Positions 8,899-19,216 of a DNA stretch of 64,000 nt are shown piece after piece. Within the stretch, counting starts at the first letter, position 1. Each line of letters begins with the position of its first letter. A program made the position numbers and the translations under genes. Origin of the DNA: Acinetobacter tibetensis (GTDB taxonomy: Bacteria; Pseudomonadota; Gammaproteobacteria; Pseudomonadales; Moraxellaceae); the NCBI RefSeq assembly GCF_023824315.1, contig NZ_CP098732.1, positions 682,001 to 746,000 on the forward strand. Reading direction: 5' to 3'. The notes beneath the pieces were generated by a model that worked only from the letters and a program-made list of their open reading frames with translations, made no database searches and was not told where the DNA came from.

Positions 8899-9714
8899 TT
8901 ATTTAATGATTGAATTGTTCCAACCAGAGGGGAGTGTGGTCATTAATGAGTTTCCCAAAAGTTGAATCTCTTCTGCACTGAGTGAGCGATTAATACGACG
9001 CCATTGCCCATCGAGCAATAATTCTAGTGGCGTGTATTGCGACTTATAATTCATTTTATTGGAATGTGGCACCCAGTAACCTAAATAGACATAGTCCAAT
9101 TGCTGTTGTTGTGCATATTCAATTTGTTTCATGATGGCAAAAGCCCCTAATGAGCGGCGATTTTCATCGGGGTCAAAAAAGGTATATACCGCAGACAGAC
9201 CATCATCAAGTTGGTCACAGGTCGAAACGCAGAGCAACTGCTCATCTTTCCACAGTTCCAGAAAAAAACTTTCAGTGCAGGTATGAATCAGAAATTTTTC
9301 AAACTGGTCGTAGCTAGGGGGGAACATATCACCGTCGGCATGGCGTTCACGAATGTAGCGTTCATATAAAGCATAATGTACATCACCCGCATCTTTCGGT
9401 TGAGTAATTTTCACCGTCAGATCTTGATTGCGTTTCCAAGCTTTTTTTTGCTTGCTGTTCATTTGAAACTCTTGGACAGGAACGCGACAAGACAAGCATT
9501 GACGACATAAATGGCATTCGGGACGGTAAACAAAGTCTCCACTACGACGAAAACCAACGCGTGAAAGTTCAGACAAGGTCACGACATCAATCCGATGTGC
9601 AGGATCTAGAAAAACCATACGGGCAGATTTCTTTTCAAGATAACTGCATTCATGCGGTGGCGTAATATAGTACTGTAAATCATTTAACAGGGACTTCGGG
9701 TGATATGAATTCAT
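8899..9714 (-). CDS. bpt: aspartate/glutamate leucyltransferase (Bpt)
   Basis: 271 residues. It transfers Leu from Leu-tRNA to proteins starting with Asp or Glu, marking them for ClpS/ClpAP degradation. The N-terminal cysteine cluster CRQCLSCRVPV follows a hydrophobic strand, and the central FLELWKDEQLLCVSTCDQLDDGLSAVYTFFDP and YVYLGYWVPHSNKMNYKSQY are typical of the ATE/Bpt family. It lies 19 bases downstream of aat, so the two N-degron transferases form one unit. Confidence 0.93.
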   Translation of the reverse strand: MNSYHPKSLLNDLQYYITPPHECSYLEKKSARMVFLDPAHRIDVVTLSELSRVGFRRSGDFVYRPECHLCRQCLSCRVPVQEFQMNSKQKKAWKRNQDLTVKITQPKDAGDVHYALYERYIRERHADGDMFPPSYDQFEKFLIHTCTESFFLELWKDEQLLCVSTCDQLDDGLSAVYTFFDPDENRRSLGAFAIMKQIEYAQQQQLDYVYLGYWVPHSNKMNYKSQYTPLELLLDGQWRRINRSLSAEEIQLLGNSLMTTLPSGWNNSIIK

Positions 9715-9733
9715 AAAGATCCCTCTATTGTTT

Positions 9734-10507
9734 TCATTCGATTAATTGCGAAGATAACGCTATTCTTTTACTTGAAAATACACCCTCTTGATACTTTTTC
9801 CAATCGAGAGAGGGTTGTTTTATAATATCTTGTAACGAATTTAAATACGCTTGTCGAGAAATTGTACAAGCGCCAAGGCTAAGCAAATGATCATTCACCA
9901 ATTGACAGTCAATCCAAGCTAACTGATTTTCTTGCCCAAGCAACATCAGGGTATAAAATGCCATTTTAGACACGTCAGTACGGATGCTGAACATCGATTC
10001 GCCAAAGCAGCCTTTGCCGATGCTCACACCATACAGCCCACCGACAAGCTGATCCTGTTCCCACACTTCCACACTATAGGCATAACCTGCTGAAAACATA
10101 CCTAAATAACCTTGAATGATATCTTCGGAAATCCACGTGTCATTTGCATAACTGCGAGGCAGGGCACAGGAGCGAATGACTGATTCAAAAGCATGATTAA
10201 TGGTGATTTTATAGTCATGCTTTTTCATATTCCGCAGCAGGGATTTACTCGGATGATATTGCTCAGGTCGAATAATGCAGCGCGGCTCGGGACACCACCA
10301 GCAAATAGGTTCACCTTCAGAAAACCATGGAAAAAGACCGTGGGTATAGGCTTCAAAGAGGGTAGAGGGGGAGAGATCTGCGCCAATGCAAATCAGTCCA
10401 TGTCCTTCTGGATCTGAATCAATCGGATCGGGAAATAAGTATTCGGACGGTGCTAAAGTATGCTGCATGATTGAGTTCAGGGAGTTATTCTTTACGCTAT
10501 CATACAT
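9734..10507 (-). CDS. aat: leucyl/phenylalanyl-tRNA-protein transferase
   Basis: Adds Leu or Phe from tRNA to N-terminal Lys/Arg, creating N-degrons. Motifs include [37 protein letters not shown] and CFGESMFS, all diagnostic. The frame is open to 10546, but that stretch is the trxB terminator hairpin, so I start at MYDSV (10507; 257 residues). A further in-frame ATG at 10468 ([15 protein letters not shown]) matches where the conserved region begins and is also possible; neither has a strong ribosome site. Confidence 0.92.
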   Translation of the reverse strand: MYDSVKNNSLNSIMQHTLAPSEYLFPDPIDSDPEGHGLICIGADLSPSTLFEAYTHGLFPWFSEGEPICWWCPEPRCIIRPEQYHPSKSLLRNMKKHDYKITINHAFESVIRSCALPRSYANDTWISEDIIQGYLGMFSAGYAYSVEVWEQDQLVGGLYGVSIGKGCFGESMFSIRTDVSKMAFYTLMLLGQENQLAWIDCQLVNDHLLSLGACTISRQAYLNSLQDIIKQPSLDWKKYQEGVFSSKRIALSSQLIE

Positions 10508-10536
10508 AAAAAAACCGCCCTTTTCGGACGGTTTTA
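10508..10536 (-). terminator. terminator of trxB
   Basis: On the minus strand CCGTCC pairs with GGGCGG, with A-tract before and seven T after. It lies 15 bases beyond the trxB stop and directly abuts the aat start region, so aat-bpt may be read partly by read-through. Confidence 0.8.
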
Positions 10537-10550
10537 ATAGATGCAAAAGA

Positions 10551-11525
<975 letters not shown>

Positions 11526-11588
11526 TCAAAATTTATGAAATTATACGTGAAAGTGTATAACAGTTGTGTGTGTTCAATGTGGGTAATA

Positions 11589-11618
11589 TTGATCATGCAA
11601 ATCGGTTTGAGCTATATA
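11589..11618 (+). promoter_or_regulatory. candidate ftsK promoter
   Basis: TTGATC (11589-11594) and TATATA (11613-11618) are spaced by 18 bases in the trxB/ftsK divergent spacer, about 140 bases before the likely ftsK start. Only a sequence match. Confidence 0.35.
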
Positions 11619-11756
11619 GAATAAAGTTAACAACAAGCCCTCATAATCTTGCATCTTTTTTACGTGAACAGGTGCATAATATCAGGTTTTATTAAGAAAC
11701 AAATTCAGGTTGTTTTCCAAAAAAACATGAATGAAAAAATGCTTACAGGACAGAGT

Positions 11757-14700
11757 ATGACTGCGGTGTCAGGTGCTTATGCACAGCGCTTAATGATGAC
11801 ATTATTTTTAGTCTCATTTGGGATTTATCTGTTCCTTGCAACAGTCACTTATACACCTTTTGATCCAGGTTGGATGCATATCTCCAGTGATACCCAACAG
11901 GTTTCCAATGCAAGTGGTGTCGCTGGAGCATGGATTTCAGATTTATTGTTTGGATTTTTAGGTTGGGCAAGTCTGCTCATCCCACTCTTCTTATTTATTG
12001 AAGCAATTCAGGTGTGGTGGCCGCGCAGTTTTCTGAACCGACCATTTCGTTATGCGGCCCAATTTTTTATTTTGTTGGCGACAGCAACCTTATTATTTTT
12101 ATTTTGGGAAGTGCCTGCGGATACTTTAGCCAATGCCTCTGGTGGCATTATTGGCTATGAGTTGGGGCAAAGCCTGAGCCAACTTCTGACTATTTATGGC
12201 GCTGTGCTGTTCTTAATTGTGTTTTGGCTGGTGTTATTTACTTTGGCCTTTGGGGTAAAGTGGAACAAAACATGGGATACCTTGCGAGCTACGCCTGCGT
12301 ATTTACAAGATTTATTTTATAAAAATGTACCAGAGAGTGAATCTGATTTTGACCGTACCACACCTCAAGTCAAAAAACAGGTGATTGCAGTCGCACCAAG
12401 TAAAGTCTCAAATCAAACCGAATTAGAGGATACCAATCTATCTAAAGCCCCTGTGGAACAACCATTTATTGCAGGTGTGGCGGCTGAGCGTTTGTTTGAT
12501 GATATGGTACAGAAAGAGTCTCAATTGAATCAACCGAATGAGTTCGATTTAGACGACGATGAAGAGTTTGAAAAAACCATCGCCAAAGCGCATCAACTTG
12601 AACAAGACAGCCAGCGCACTATTGCCACAGGTGAAGTTTGGCGTGCCTTAAATACCAATAATGATCAACTACATAAACAAGATATTGAGGCATTATTAAA
12701 AGCCGCTGAAGATGAAACAGTTATTCCTAAGCATGATTTCAATTCTGTCGTAGAGCGTCAATATCCTGTTGATGTTCAACTTGAACCTTCTCCAAAACCA
12801 GTCAAAAATAATCTTGATTGGGATGATGATGAGATTTTTGATGAGCTACTTGCTGCGGTACCTAGTGGTAAGGTGGCTTCGGATGTACATAGCCCATTCC
12901 AACGTAGCGAAGTTCAAGCTATTCAGTCTACAACAATACCTGATCTCGCTGTAGTAGATGCTTCAATTTTGAGTATGCCTGCTGTAGCAGGGGTTGCAGA
13001 AGAGGCTGTTAAGGCACGCTTATTGAACGATGAATTAGATCGTTTTCTGGATGATTTTGATGCAAAAGAACAACATGCAGAGTCCACTGTGGTCGAGCAG
13101 CGTACAGCATCTTCTTATGCACAATCATCAGCCTTTGTTCAAACGCCAATACAGCACACTGCTGTAGAGGTGTCAGAGCGTTTTACTGAACAGAGCAAAG
13201 CTGAGTTGTCAAAAGAGGCCTTCATTGAAGCTTGGCAAGAAACTGCAGGTAAACCTCAAGAGGAAGATGAGTTTGATTTTGATGCACCATTGACGGATGC
13301 TTCAGGACGACCCATGTCTCGTGCTATGCAGGTCGCACAAAAACGTCGTGATTTGTCTACGCTACCTGGATTGGATTTGCTCGATCGTGTCGATCCGAAT
13401 AAAAAAGTCAACTTCACTGCTGAACAATTGGAACGTCTTTCAGAATTACTAGAAATTAAATTGCAAGAGTTCAATGTTAAAGCCAAAGTAATGGAAGCTC
13501 AACCTGGACCTGTCGTGACGCGGTTCGAATTGGATTTAGCACCTGGGGTTAAAGCCTCTAAAGTCACCAATATTTCGAAGGACTTGGCACGTTCGATGTC
13601 GATGGCTTCGGTGCGTGTAGTAGAAGTAATTCCGGGTAAGCCTTACATTGGAATTGAAGTTCCAAATAGTGCACGTGAAATGGTGCGTCTTATCGAATTA
13701 TTGGAAACACCGACTTATCGCGATCCAGCGGGTTTACTTTCAATGGCCATGGGTAAAGACATTTCGGGTAATCCTGTGATTACCGATTTAGGTAAGGCGC
13801 CACATATGCTGGTTGCAGGTACCACAGGTTCAGGTAAGTCTGTTGCTGTGAACTCGATGATCTTATCGATGCTGTTGAAATATACACCCGATCAATTGCG
13901 CCTCATTATGATTGACCCAAAACAATTAGAACTGGCCAACTACAATGATATTCCACATTTACTCACCCCTGTCGTGACAGACATGAAAGATGCTGTCAGT
14001 GCATTGAATTGGTGTGTGAATGAAATGGAGCGTCGTTACAAGCTCATGTCATTCCTTAAAATTCGTAAACTGGCGGACTATAACCGTAAGGTTGAAGAAG
14101 CATTGGCGAATGGGGAAGACCTAATTGATCCGACATGGAAAGCCAGTGACTCTGTTGTGGGTGAGCGCGCACCACGCTTGGCGCCGTTACCTTCGATTGT
14201 GATTGTGGCAGATGAATTTGCCGATATGATTATGCAGGTGGGTAAAAAAGCTGAGGAAATGATTACACGTTTGGCACAAAAATCGCGTGCTGCTGGTATT
14301 CATTTGCTGTTAGCGACCCAACGCCCATCCGTAGATGTCATTACAGGTTTGATTAAAGCGAATATTCCTACGCGCGTTGCATTGCGTGTAAACAGCAAAA
14401 TTGACTCTCGAACCATTTTGGATGCAGGTGGCGCGGAAGATATGTTGGGTCATGGCGATATGCTGTTTTTAGGGCCTGGTAAAATTGAACCTGAACGTGT
14501 GCATGGTGCCTTTATTTCCGATGATGAAGTCAACCGAATTTGTGATGCATGGCGAGAGCGTGGTGATCCAGATTATATCGATGAAATTTTGACTCCGTAT
14601 GACGAAGAGCCGACTTCACGTGGTTTTGAAGATGGTGATGGAGGTTCAGACCGTGATGCTCTGTATGATCAATGTGTGGCCTTTGTTTTAGAAACGCGTA

Positions 14701-14834
14701 AAGCTTCGACCTCATCTTTACAACGCAAGTTCAGTTTAGGCTATAACCGTGCGGCACGTATTATCGACCAGATGGAAGAAAATGGGATTGTGAGTGCGAT
14801 GGGCGCGAACGGTAAGCGGGATATCCTCGTGTAG
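11757..14834 (+). CDS. ftsK: DNA translocase FtsK
   Basis: Septum-located ATPase that pumps DNA and activates XerCD at dif during division. From the ATG at 11757 (AGGA 6 bases upstream) it has 1025 residues; ATGs at 11727 and 11739 are also in frame. Four to five membrane helices fill roughly residues 10-180, a long acidic low-complexity linker runs to about 560, then the motor with Walker A GTTGSGKSV (about residue 690) and Walker B IVIVADEFADM. The C-terminal winged-helix gamma domain (TSSLQRKFSLGYNRAARIIDQME) reads KOPS sites. Confidence 0.96.
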   Translation: MTAVSGAYAQRLMMTLFLVSFGIYLFLATVTYTPFDPGWMHISSDTQQVSNASGVAGAWISDLLFGFLGWASLLIPLFLFIEAIQVWWPRSFLNRPFRYAAQFFILLATATLLFLFWEVPADTLANASGGIIGYELGQSLSQLLTIYGAVLFLIVFWLVLFTLAFGVKWNKTWDTLRATPAYLQDLFYKNVPESESDFDRTTPQVKKQVIAVAPSKVSNQTELEDTNLSKAPVEQPFIAGVAAERLFDDMVQKESQLNQPNEFDLDDDEEFEKTIAKAHQLEQDSQRTIATGEVWRALNTNNDQLHKQDIEALLKAAEDETVIPKHDFNSVVERQYPVDVQLEPSPKPVKNNLDWDDDEIFDELLAAVPSGKVASDVHSPFQRSEVQAIQSTTIPDLAVVDASILSMPAVAGVAEEAVKARLLNDELDRFLDDFDAKEQHAESTVVEQRTASSYAQSSAFVQTPIQHTAVEVSERFTEQSKAELSKEAFIEAWQETAGKPQEEDEFDFDAPLTDASGRPMSRAMQVAQKRRDLSTLPGLDLLDRVDPNKKVNFTAEQLERLSELLEIKLQEFNVKAKVMEAQPGPVVTRFELDLAPGVKASKVTNISKDLARSMSMASVRVVEVIPGKPYIGIEVPNSAREMVRLIELLETPTYRDPAGLLSMAMGKDISGNPVITDLGKAPHMLVAGTTGSGKSVAVNSMILSMLLKYTPDQLRLIMIDPKQLELANYNDIPHLLTPVVTDMKDAVSALNWCVNEMERRYKLMSFLKIRKLADYNRKVEEALANGEDLIDPTWKASDSVVGERAPRLAPLPSIVIVADEFADMIMQVGKKAEEMITRLAQKSRAAGIHLLLATQRPSVDVITGLIKANIPTRVALRVNSKIDSRTILDAGGAEDMLGHGDMLFLGPGKIEPERVHGAFISDDEVNRICDAWRERGDPDYIDEILTPYDEEPTSRGFEDGDGGSDRDALYDQCVAFVLETRKASTSSLQRKFSLGYNRAARIIDQMEENGIVSAMGANGKRDILV

Positions 14835-14844
14835 TGCTCATCTA

Positions 14845-14876
14845 TTAAAAGCCTGCCTGAGCGCAGGCTTTTTTAT
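14845..14876 (+). terminator. terminator of ftsK
   Basis: AAAAGCCTGC/GCAGGCTTTT hairpin with T-run, 12 bases after the ftsK stop; the symmetric A/T flanks could also serve the converging LysR gene. Confidence 0.88.
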
Positions 14877-14886
14877 GCGGTTCAAT

Positions 14887-15792
14887 TTAATAATAGAACA
14901 TGGTTTGTGCTAGCTCAATAAAGGCACGTGTGGCAGGACTGATCAGCTTTTGATTACGGACTGCGAGTCCAATTTCACGTTGTGTATTCGGCAGTAAGGG
15001 TCTTTTGACAACATTCGGATGTAGTGCAAGCAGCTCTGGCGTCATGGCCATATCCGCCACAATCGAAATGCCTTCATGCTGATTGACCATATTCAGAATC
15101 GTTAATAATTGCGACAGTTGATACTGAATCTTGGGCTGTATGTCATATTGTTTGAGGAGTTTTTCAATATGCGTCTGGCTGCCTGCCTTGGTTAAAATAA
15201 AAGGATAGTATTTTAACTGGGTAATATCCACCTGACTCATTTGCGCAATAGGGTAAGAATTGGGAATAAGCGCAATAAAAATATCTTTAATCAATGGAAA
15301 AGTATCCAATTGATGGTTGGGTAAAACGGCAAATCCAACATCAACCTGTTGGTTCAAAATCCATTGCGTGACTTCATCGTCTGTACCTTCTTCAACAAAA
15401 ACTTCAATTCGAGGGTATTCGGTTCTAAAGGCTTGCAGTAGTTCAGGCAGAAGATGAATCGATGCGGATGCCCCAAATGAACCGATTCTTAAAGTACCTT
15501 GTTGTAGTCCATGTGTTGCGGCAACTTGCTGTTGCATGACTTGTGCTGTATTTAAAATTTCTTGTGCATGGATACGAAGCTGTTGTCCTATCGCGGTCAG
15601 CACCACCTTATTTTGTTCACGGCTAAACAGTTGTACACGCCAAAAATGCTCCAGACTTTTAATGGCATGCGAAACCGCAGATTGAGAAATCCCGAGTTGC
15701 TTGGCTGCGTTGCTAAAACTTTGATGTTTAGCAACCAGTAAAAAGATTTCAAGTTGGCTAAAAGTCATTTGAGAGTATGAGTAAATACTCAT
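14887..15792 (-). CDS. LysR-family transcriptional regulator
   Basis: 301 residues. The N-terminal winged helix is FSQLEIFLLVAKHQSFSNAAKQLGISQSAVSHAIKSLE and the rest is a periplasmic-binding-like effector domain (LRIGSFGASASIHLLPELL, VDVGFAVLP). Its inducer is not evident. It is divergent from an AEC-family carrier with an 83-base spacer holding a dyad, so it probably controls that carrier and itself. An in-frame ATG at residue 9 is an alternative start. Confidence 0.9.
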   Translation of the reverse strand: MSIYSYSQMTFSQLEIFLLVAKHQSFSNAAKQLGISQSAVSHAIKSLEHFWRVQLFSREQNKVVLTAIGQQLRIHAQEILNTAQVMQQQVAATHGLQQGTLRIGSFGASASIHLLPELLQAFRTEYPRIEVFVEEGTDDEVTQWILNQQVDVGFAVLPNHQLDTFPLIKDIFIALIPNSYPIAQMSQVDITQLKYYPFILTKAGSQTHIEKLLKQYDIQPKIQYQLSQLLTILNMVNQHEGISIVADMAMTPELLALHPNVVKRPLLPNTQREIGLAVRNQKLISPATRAFIELAQTMFYY

Positions 15793-15805
15793 TTTATTAT
15801 GAGGA

Positions 15806-15824
15806 AGAATAAGGATTATATTCT
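15806..15824. promoter_or_regulatory. putative LysR operator
   Basis: Perfect dyad AGAATA-N7-TATTCT midway between the divergent LysR and AEC genes. The size and position suit a LysR-type recognition site. Confidence 0.5.
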
Positions 15825-15875
15825 GTTTCCAAAATGAGTCAAAGCTGACTAATGTGCAGTAATTGGAAGAAATGA

Positions 15876-16778
15876 ATGAACATAATCATGGCACTGTTTC
15901 CGTTGGTTTTTCTGATAGGAATGGGATATGTGTTTAAGCGGACAGGTTTTTTGCAGGAGGCGTTTTGGGCAAACTCTGAAAAATTAAATTATTTCATTCT
16001 TTTCCCAGCTTTATTGTTTAGCAATCTTTCTAGCGTAAAGCTAGATTTAGGTTCTATGCTCATGCTTTACATGGCATTGATCGTGGTCATTATTTTGATC
16101 AGTGTGTTGTTATGGGCACTGAAGTTTTATTTCCACATTCCAGTGCATCGTTTTGGGGTTTATATTCAAAGCCAGATTCGATTCAATACCTATATTGGGC
16201 TTTCTTTGATGAGCTTAATGTTCGGCACAACAGGTATGCAATTATTCTCTATGATCATTGCTGTGGCAATTCCGTTGGTCAATATTGTTTCGGTTTGCTC
16301 ATTTACCCAAAGTGCACAGGGACAGTTGCGTTTTACGCTGATGTCGATTGTAAAGAATCCGCTCATTGCTGCTTGCTTATTGGGTATCGTATTTAATTGC
16401 TCTGGCTTGTTGATGCCAGAGGGCATATCGCAATTATTGAAGTTATTAGCGAGTAGCAGTCTGCCATTAGGTCTGATTTCAGTCGGAGCGGCGTTACAGT
16501 TTAGTCAGCTCAAGCCCGATTTCGGCCGTGTCATGTTAAATAGTGTATCGCGGTTAGTTGGGGTACCTATACTGACTTATTTTGTGGCACAAGGATTTGA
16601 CTTAGCACCCTTACATATTGCGGTCTTGGTGGTTTTCTTTGCTTTACCCACAGCGTCGGCATCTTATATTTTAACGCGCTATTTTCAAGGGGACAGTCAA
16701 CTCATGGCAGCCATTATTAGCTTACAAACCCTTTTATTCGCATTGAGCTTCCCATTGCTGATGCAGCTATTGTTCTAA
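15876..16778 (+). CDS. AEC-family (auxin efflux carrier-like) permease
   Basis: 300 residues with about ten hydrophobic segments and almost no soluble loops. The pattern MNIIMALFPLVFLIGMGYVFKRTGFL...NYFILFPALLFSNLSS and the C-terminal LPTASASYILTRYFQGD are characteristic of the AEC transporter family, whose members move small carboxylates or amino-acid-like anions. The substrate cannot be read from sequence. A GGAAGA ribosome site precedes the ATG. Likely target of the adjacent LysR regulator. Confidence 0.82.
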   Translation: MNIIMALFPLVFLIGMGYVFKRTGFLQEAFWANSEKLNYFILFPALLFSNLSSVKLDLGSMLMLYMALIVVIILISVLLWALKFYFHIPVHRFGVYIQSQIRFNTYIGLSLMSLMFGTTGMQLFSMIIAVAIPLVNIVSVCSFTQSAQGQLRFTLMSIVKNPLIAACLLGIVFNCSGLLMPEGISQLLKLLASSSLPLGLISVGAALQFSQLKPDFGRVMLNSVSRLVGVPILTYFVAQGFDLAPLHIAVLVVFFALPTASASYILTRYFQGDSQLMAAIISLQTLLFALSFPLLMQLLF

Positions 16779-16797
16779 TTTTTAGGTTGAAGATCAT

Positions 16798-16825
16798 AAA
16801 AAAGCCTACACAAGGTAGGCTTTAA
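16798..16825. terminator. bidirectional terminator
   Basis: AAGCCTAC/GTAGGCTT with ACAA loop between converging genes. The better T-run is on the minus strand side, downstream of the PA4642-like gene's opposite neighbour; both strands could use it. Confidence 0.75.
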
Positions 16826-16828
16826 GGC

Positions 16829-17116
16829 TTAAGCAAATTTTGCTAAGACTTCTAAGAATCCATCGCATTGGCGTGGGTATTCAGCAATCACATCATGAAT
16901 CCGTTGACCTTGCGGATTGGTTGCATTGACATTGCGACCATCTGCGACAAATTGAGTTAACAAACGTTGGTAGTCCGTTGGGCGCATATGTTTGAATGCG
17001 TGGTAAAGAACATGAAAGTCAGCATTAACTCCTGCAGGAGGAAGCTGATTTAAATAGGCAAAAACGCGCTCATCCGACCATTCTTCATTAAACGTTGCTG
17101 GCTGAGATAATGCCAT
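16829..17116 (-). CDS. PA4642-family conserved protein
   Basis: 95 residues, soluble. The sequence (EEWSDERVFAYLNQLPPAGVNADFHVLYHAFKHMRP, then DGRNVNATNPQGQRI) resembles the small PA4642 family found in Pseudomonas and Acinetobacter; its function is unknown. AAGGAG lies 5-10 bases before the ATG. It follows minE on the same strand but is separated from it by a terminator. Confidence 0.7.
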   Translation of the reverse strand: MALSQPATFNEEWSDERVFAYLNQLPPAGVNADFHVLYHAFKHMRPTDYQRLLTQFVADGRNVNATNPQGQRIHDVIAEYPRQCDGFLEVLAKFA

Positions 17117-17144
17117 CGCAAACTCCTTGGTATATTCTTTTCAA

Positions 17145-17180
17145 ACTAAAAAGGCAAAATAGCTGACGCTATTTTGCCTT
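17145..17180 (-). terminator. terminator of the min operon
   Basis: Perfect 12-bp stem AAGGCAAAATAG/CTATTTTGCCTT with a 6-base loop and a T-run on the minus strand, 33 bases beyond the minE stop. Confidence 0.9.
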
Positions 17181-17212
17181 GAATCCATTTGCTTGACTAA
17201 TCAGATTTCAGA

Positions 17213-17485
17213 TTATCGCTCTTCAGGCAAATTGATATTCATCTCCAACATTTCAATATTCGCTTCTGAGCGAACAGACATTTGGATATGTTCTTCATCG
17301 ACCCCACGAACATAGCGGTTGACCACTTGCATGATCTCTTTTTTCATTTGGTCAATTTTATCTTGGCTTAAGCGTTTACCTAAGCCTTGTTCAGAAGCAA
17401 CAATGACTTTCAAACGGTCTTTTGCCATTTGTGCACTTGAAGGTTTTTCGTCATTACTAAATAATTTACTCCAGAAGCCTGCCAT
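17213..17485 (-). CDS. minE: cell division topological specificity factor MinE
   Basis: 90 residues. MinE stimulates MinD ATPase and drives the pole-to-pole oscillation that keeps MinCD away from mid-cell. The N-terminal membrane/MinD-binding part (MAGFWSKLF, then AKDRLKVIVASEQG) and the C-terminal topological domain are present. The gene is 2 bases from minD, so it is translationally linked to it. Confidence 0.96.
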   Translation of the reverse strand: MAGFWSKLFSNDEKPSSAQMAKDRLKVIVASEQGLGKRLSQDKIDQMKKEIMQVVNRYVRGVDEEHIQMSVRSEANIEMLEMNINLPEER

Positions 17486-17487
17486 AT

Positions 17488-18309
17488 TTACGCTCCAAAT
17501 AATCGTGCTAACCAGCCTTTAGGTTTGACTGTGATGTGACGGTAAGGACGTTCTTCACCAAGGAAACGTGCAACCAAGTCTTCATAAGCTTGTCCAGCTT
17601 CTGCATCTTGGAACAAAATGACAGGTTTACCTTCGTTAGATGCTTGTAAAACGCTTTTACATTCAGGCACAACACCCAGTGTAGGTACACGTAAAATGTC
17701 TTTCGAAATGTCATCAATGGTGAGCATTTCTTGCTTGTCTGCACGTTCAGGATTAAAACGAGTAATACACAAGTGTTTGCGTATACGTCCTTCATTCTGT
17801 TCTACTTTTTTAGTTTTACTGTCTAACATGCCAATAATGCGGTCAGAGTCACGGACTGAAGAAATTTCAGGGTTGGTCACAATAATCGCTTCATCTGCAT
17901 GATACATGGCTAGAATTGCACCACGCTCAATCCCCGCAGGAGAATCACAAATAATGTAATCGAATTCTTGAGATAATTCGTCCATTACACGTGCAACACC
18001 TTCATCGGTTAACGCATCTTTATCGCGCGTTTGTGATGCCGGTAAAATGTATAAGTTCTCAATATCTTTATCACGAATAAGTGCTTGTTGTAATCGTGCT
18101 TCGTTATTTAAAACATTCACAAAATCATACACAACACGACGTTCGCAGCCCATAATGAGGTCAAGGTTACGTAAACCTACGTCAAAATCGATAACAACAG
18201 TTTTGTGACCACGAAGGGCTAAACCTGTTGCAAAAGATGCACTGGTCGTAGTTTTTCCTACGCCACCTTTGCCTGATGTTACGACAACAATTTTCGCCAC
18301 CGAATCCAC
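17488..18309 (-). CDS. minD: septum site-determining ATPase MinD
   Basis: 273 residues. Membrane-associated ParA-type ATPase that recruits MinC. The deviant Walker A GKGGVGKTT is at residues 13-21, IDFDVGLRNLDLIMG follows, and DYIICDSPAGIERGA is Walker B. The C-terminal amphipathic membrane helix is visible as KGWLARLFGA. Middle gene of minCDE. Confidence 0.97.
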   Translation of the reverse strand: MDSVAKIVVVTSGKGGVGKTTTSASFATGLALRGHKTVVIDFDVGLRNLDLIMGCERRVVYDFVNVLNNEARLQQALIRDKDIENLYILPASQTRDKDALTDEGVARVMDELSQEFDYIICDSPAGIERGAILAMYHADEAIIVTNPEISSVRDSDRIIGMLDSKTKKVEQNEGRIRKHLCITRFNPERADKQEMLTIDDISKDILRVPTLGVVPECKSVLQASNEGKPVILFQDAEAGQAYEDLVARFLGEERPYRHITVKPKGWLARLFGA

Positions 18310-18365
18310 TCCTGTTATGGTAAATCCCCCCTTTAATTAGCGGGGTTTTGGTGTTTATTTATACA

Positions 18366-19094
18366 TTAAAATTCCAAAGCTTTGAATTCGAGCTCTTGGT
18401 TTTCATTTAAATAAATGTGTACGGACTTCTTTACGACATGGGGTGGAATATCATCGGCAACACAATATGTCCCTGCAATTGAAACCAATTCGGCTTCAAG
18501 TGAGTGACAGAAAATGCGAGCAGCACTGTTTCCACCAGCACCTGCGATAACTCTACCACGAGCACTGCCATAAATATGTATATTTCCTGAAGCAATTACT
18601 TCTGAACCGCTATTTATACCTGCATTGACGATAATATCGCCATGATCTTGGATTAAACATTGGCCTGTTCGTAAGATTTCATCGTGATACGAGGTAATAT
18701 GTCCAATATTACGTGGAAATGGAGATGCCTTTTGTGTATTTTCGATTGCTGCTTCTGGTGCTTGCACAGCCGTTTCAACCACTTGTTCTTGAGTGGCTTT
18801 AATACGTTGTAACGATTTACTGTCGGCAGGGAGTACTGGAAATTGAATTGCACGTGCTTCATCCCCCAGTAAACCTTCAATCACCGCCATGGGTTGTAAA
18901 TCTAAATCGAGCAGCAGTTGAATTAGGGCAATCAGCTCTTGTTCAACAGTACTGTCTAAAATCACCAGAGCACCATGCGTTGTGCTGTCTTGAAGTAATT
19001 GGGTCAGTTGTTGACGAATGGCATTATGGTCATTTGTGTCGAAGGTTAATCTACTAAAGTTAACCATTCTACCGGTGATCCGAATATCAGCCAT
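18366..19094 (-). CDS. minC: septum site-determining protein MinC
   Basis: 242 residues. Inhibits FtsZ polymerisation. The N-terminal alpha/beta domain ([20 protein letters not shown]) is joined by a linker to the C-terminal beta-helix with [44 protein letters not shown], the classic MinC repeat. First gene of the operon, 56 bases before minD. Confidence 0.96.
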   Translation of the reverse strand: MADIRITGRMVNFSRLTFDTNDHNAIRQQLTQLLQDSTTHGALVILDSTVEQELIALIQLLLDLDLQPMAVIEGLLGDEARAIQFPVLPADSKSLQRIKATQEQVVETAVQAPEAAIENTQKASPFPRNIGHITSYHDEILRTGQCLIQDHGDIIVNAGINSGSEVIASGNIHIYGSARGRVIAGAGGNSAARIFCHSLEAELVSIAGTYCVADDIPPHVVKKSVHIYLNENQELEFKALEF

Positions 19095-19216
19095 ATTTTA
19101 TCCTTAAGACTTCGAAGCTATTGGTTTTATGCCGAAGCGATGTTGTAAATAGAGCAAATCCTAGAACAAATTCTTTGAATTCTCTAGCCAAGTTTGTAAC
19201 TTTTTTATCTTAATGC

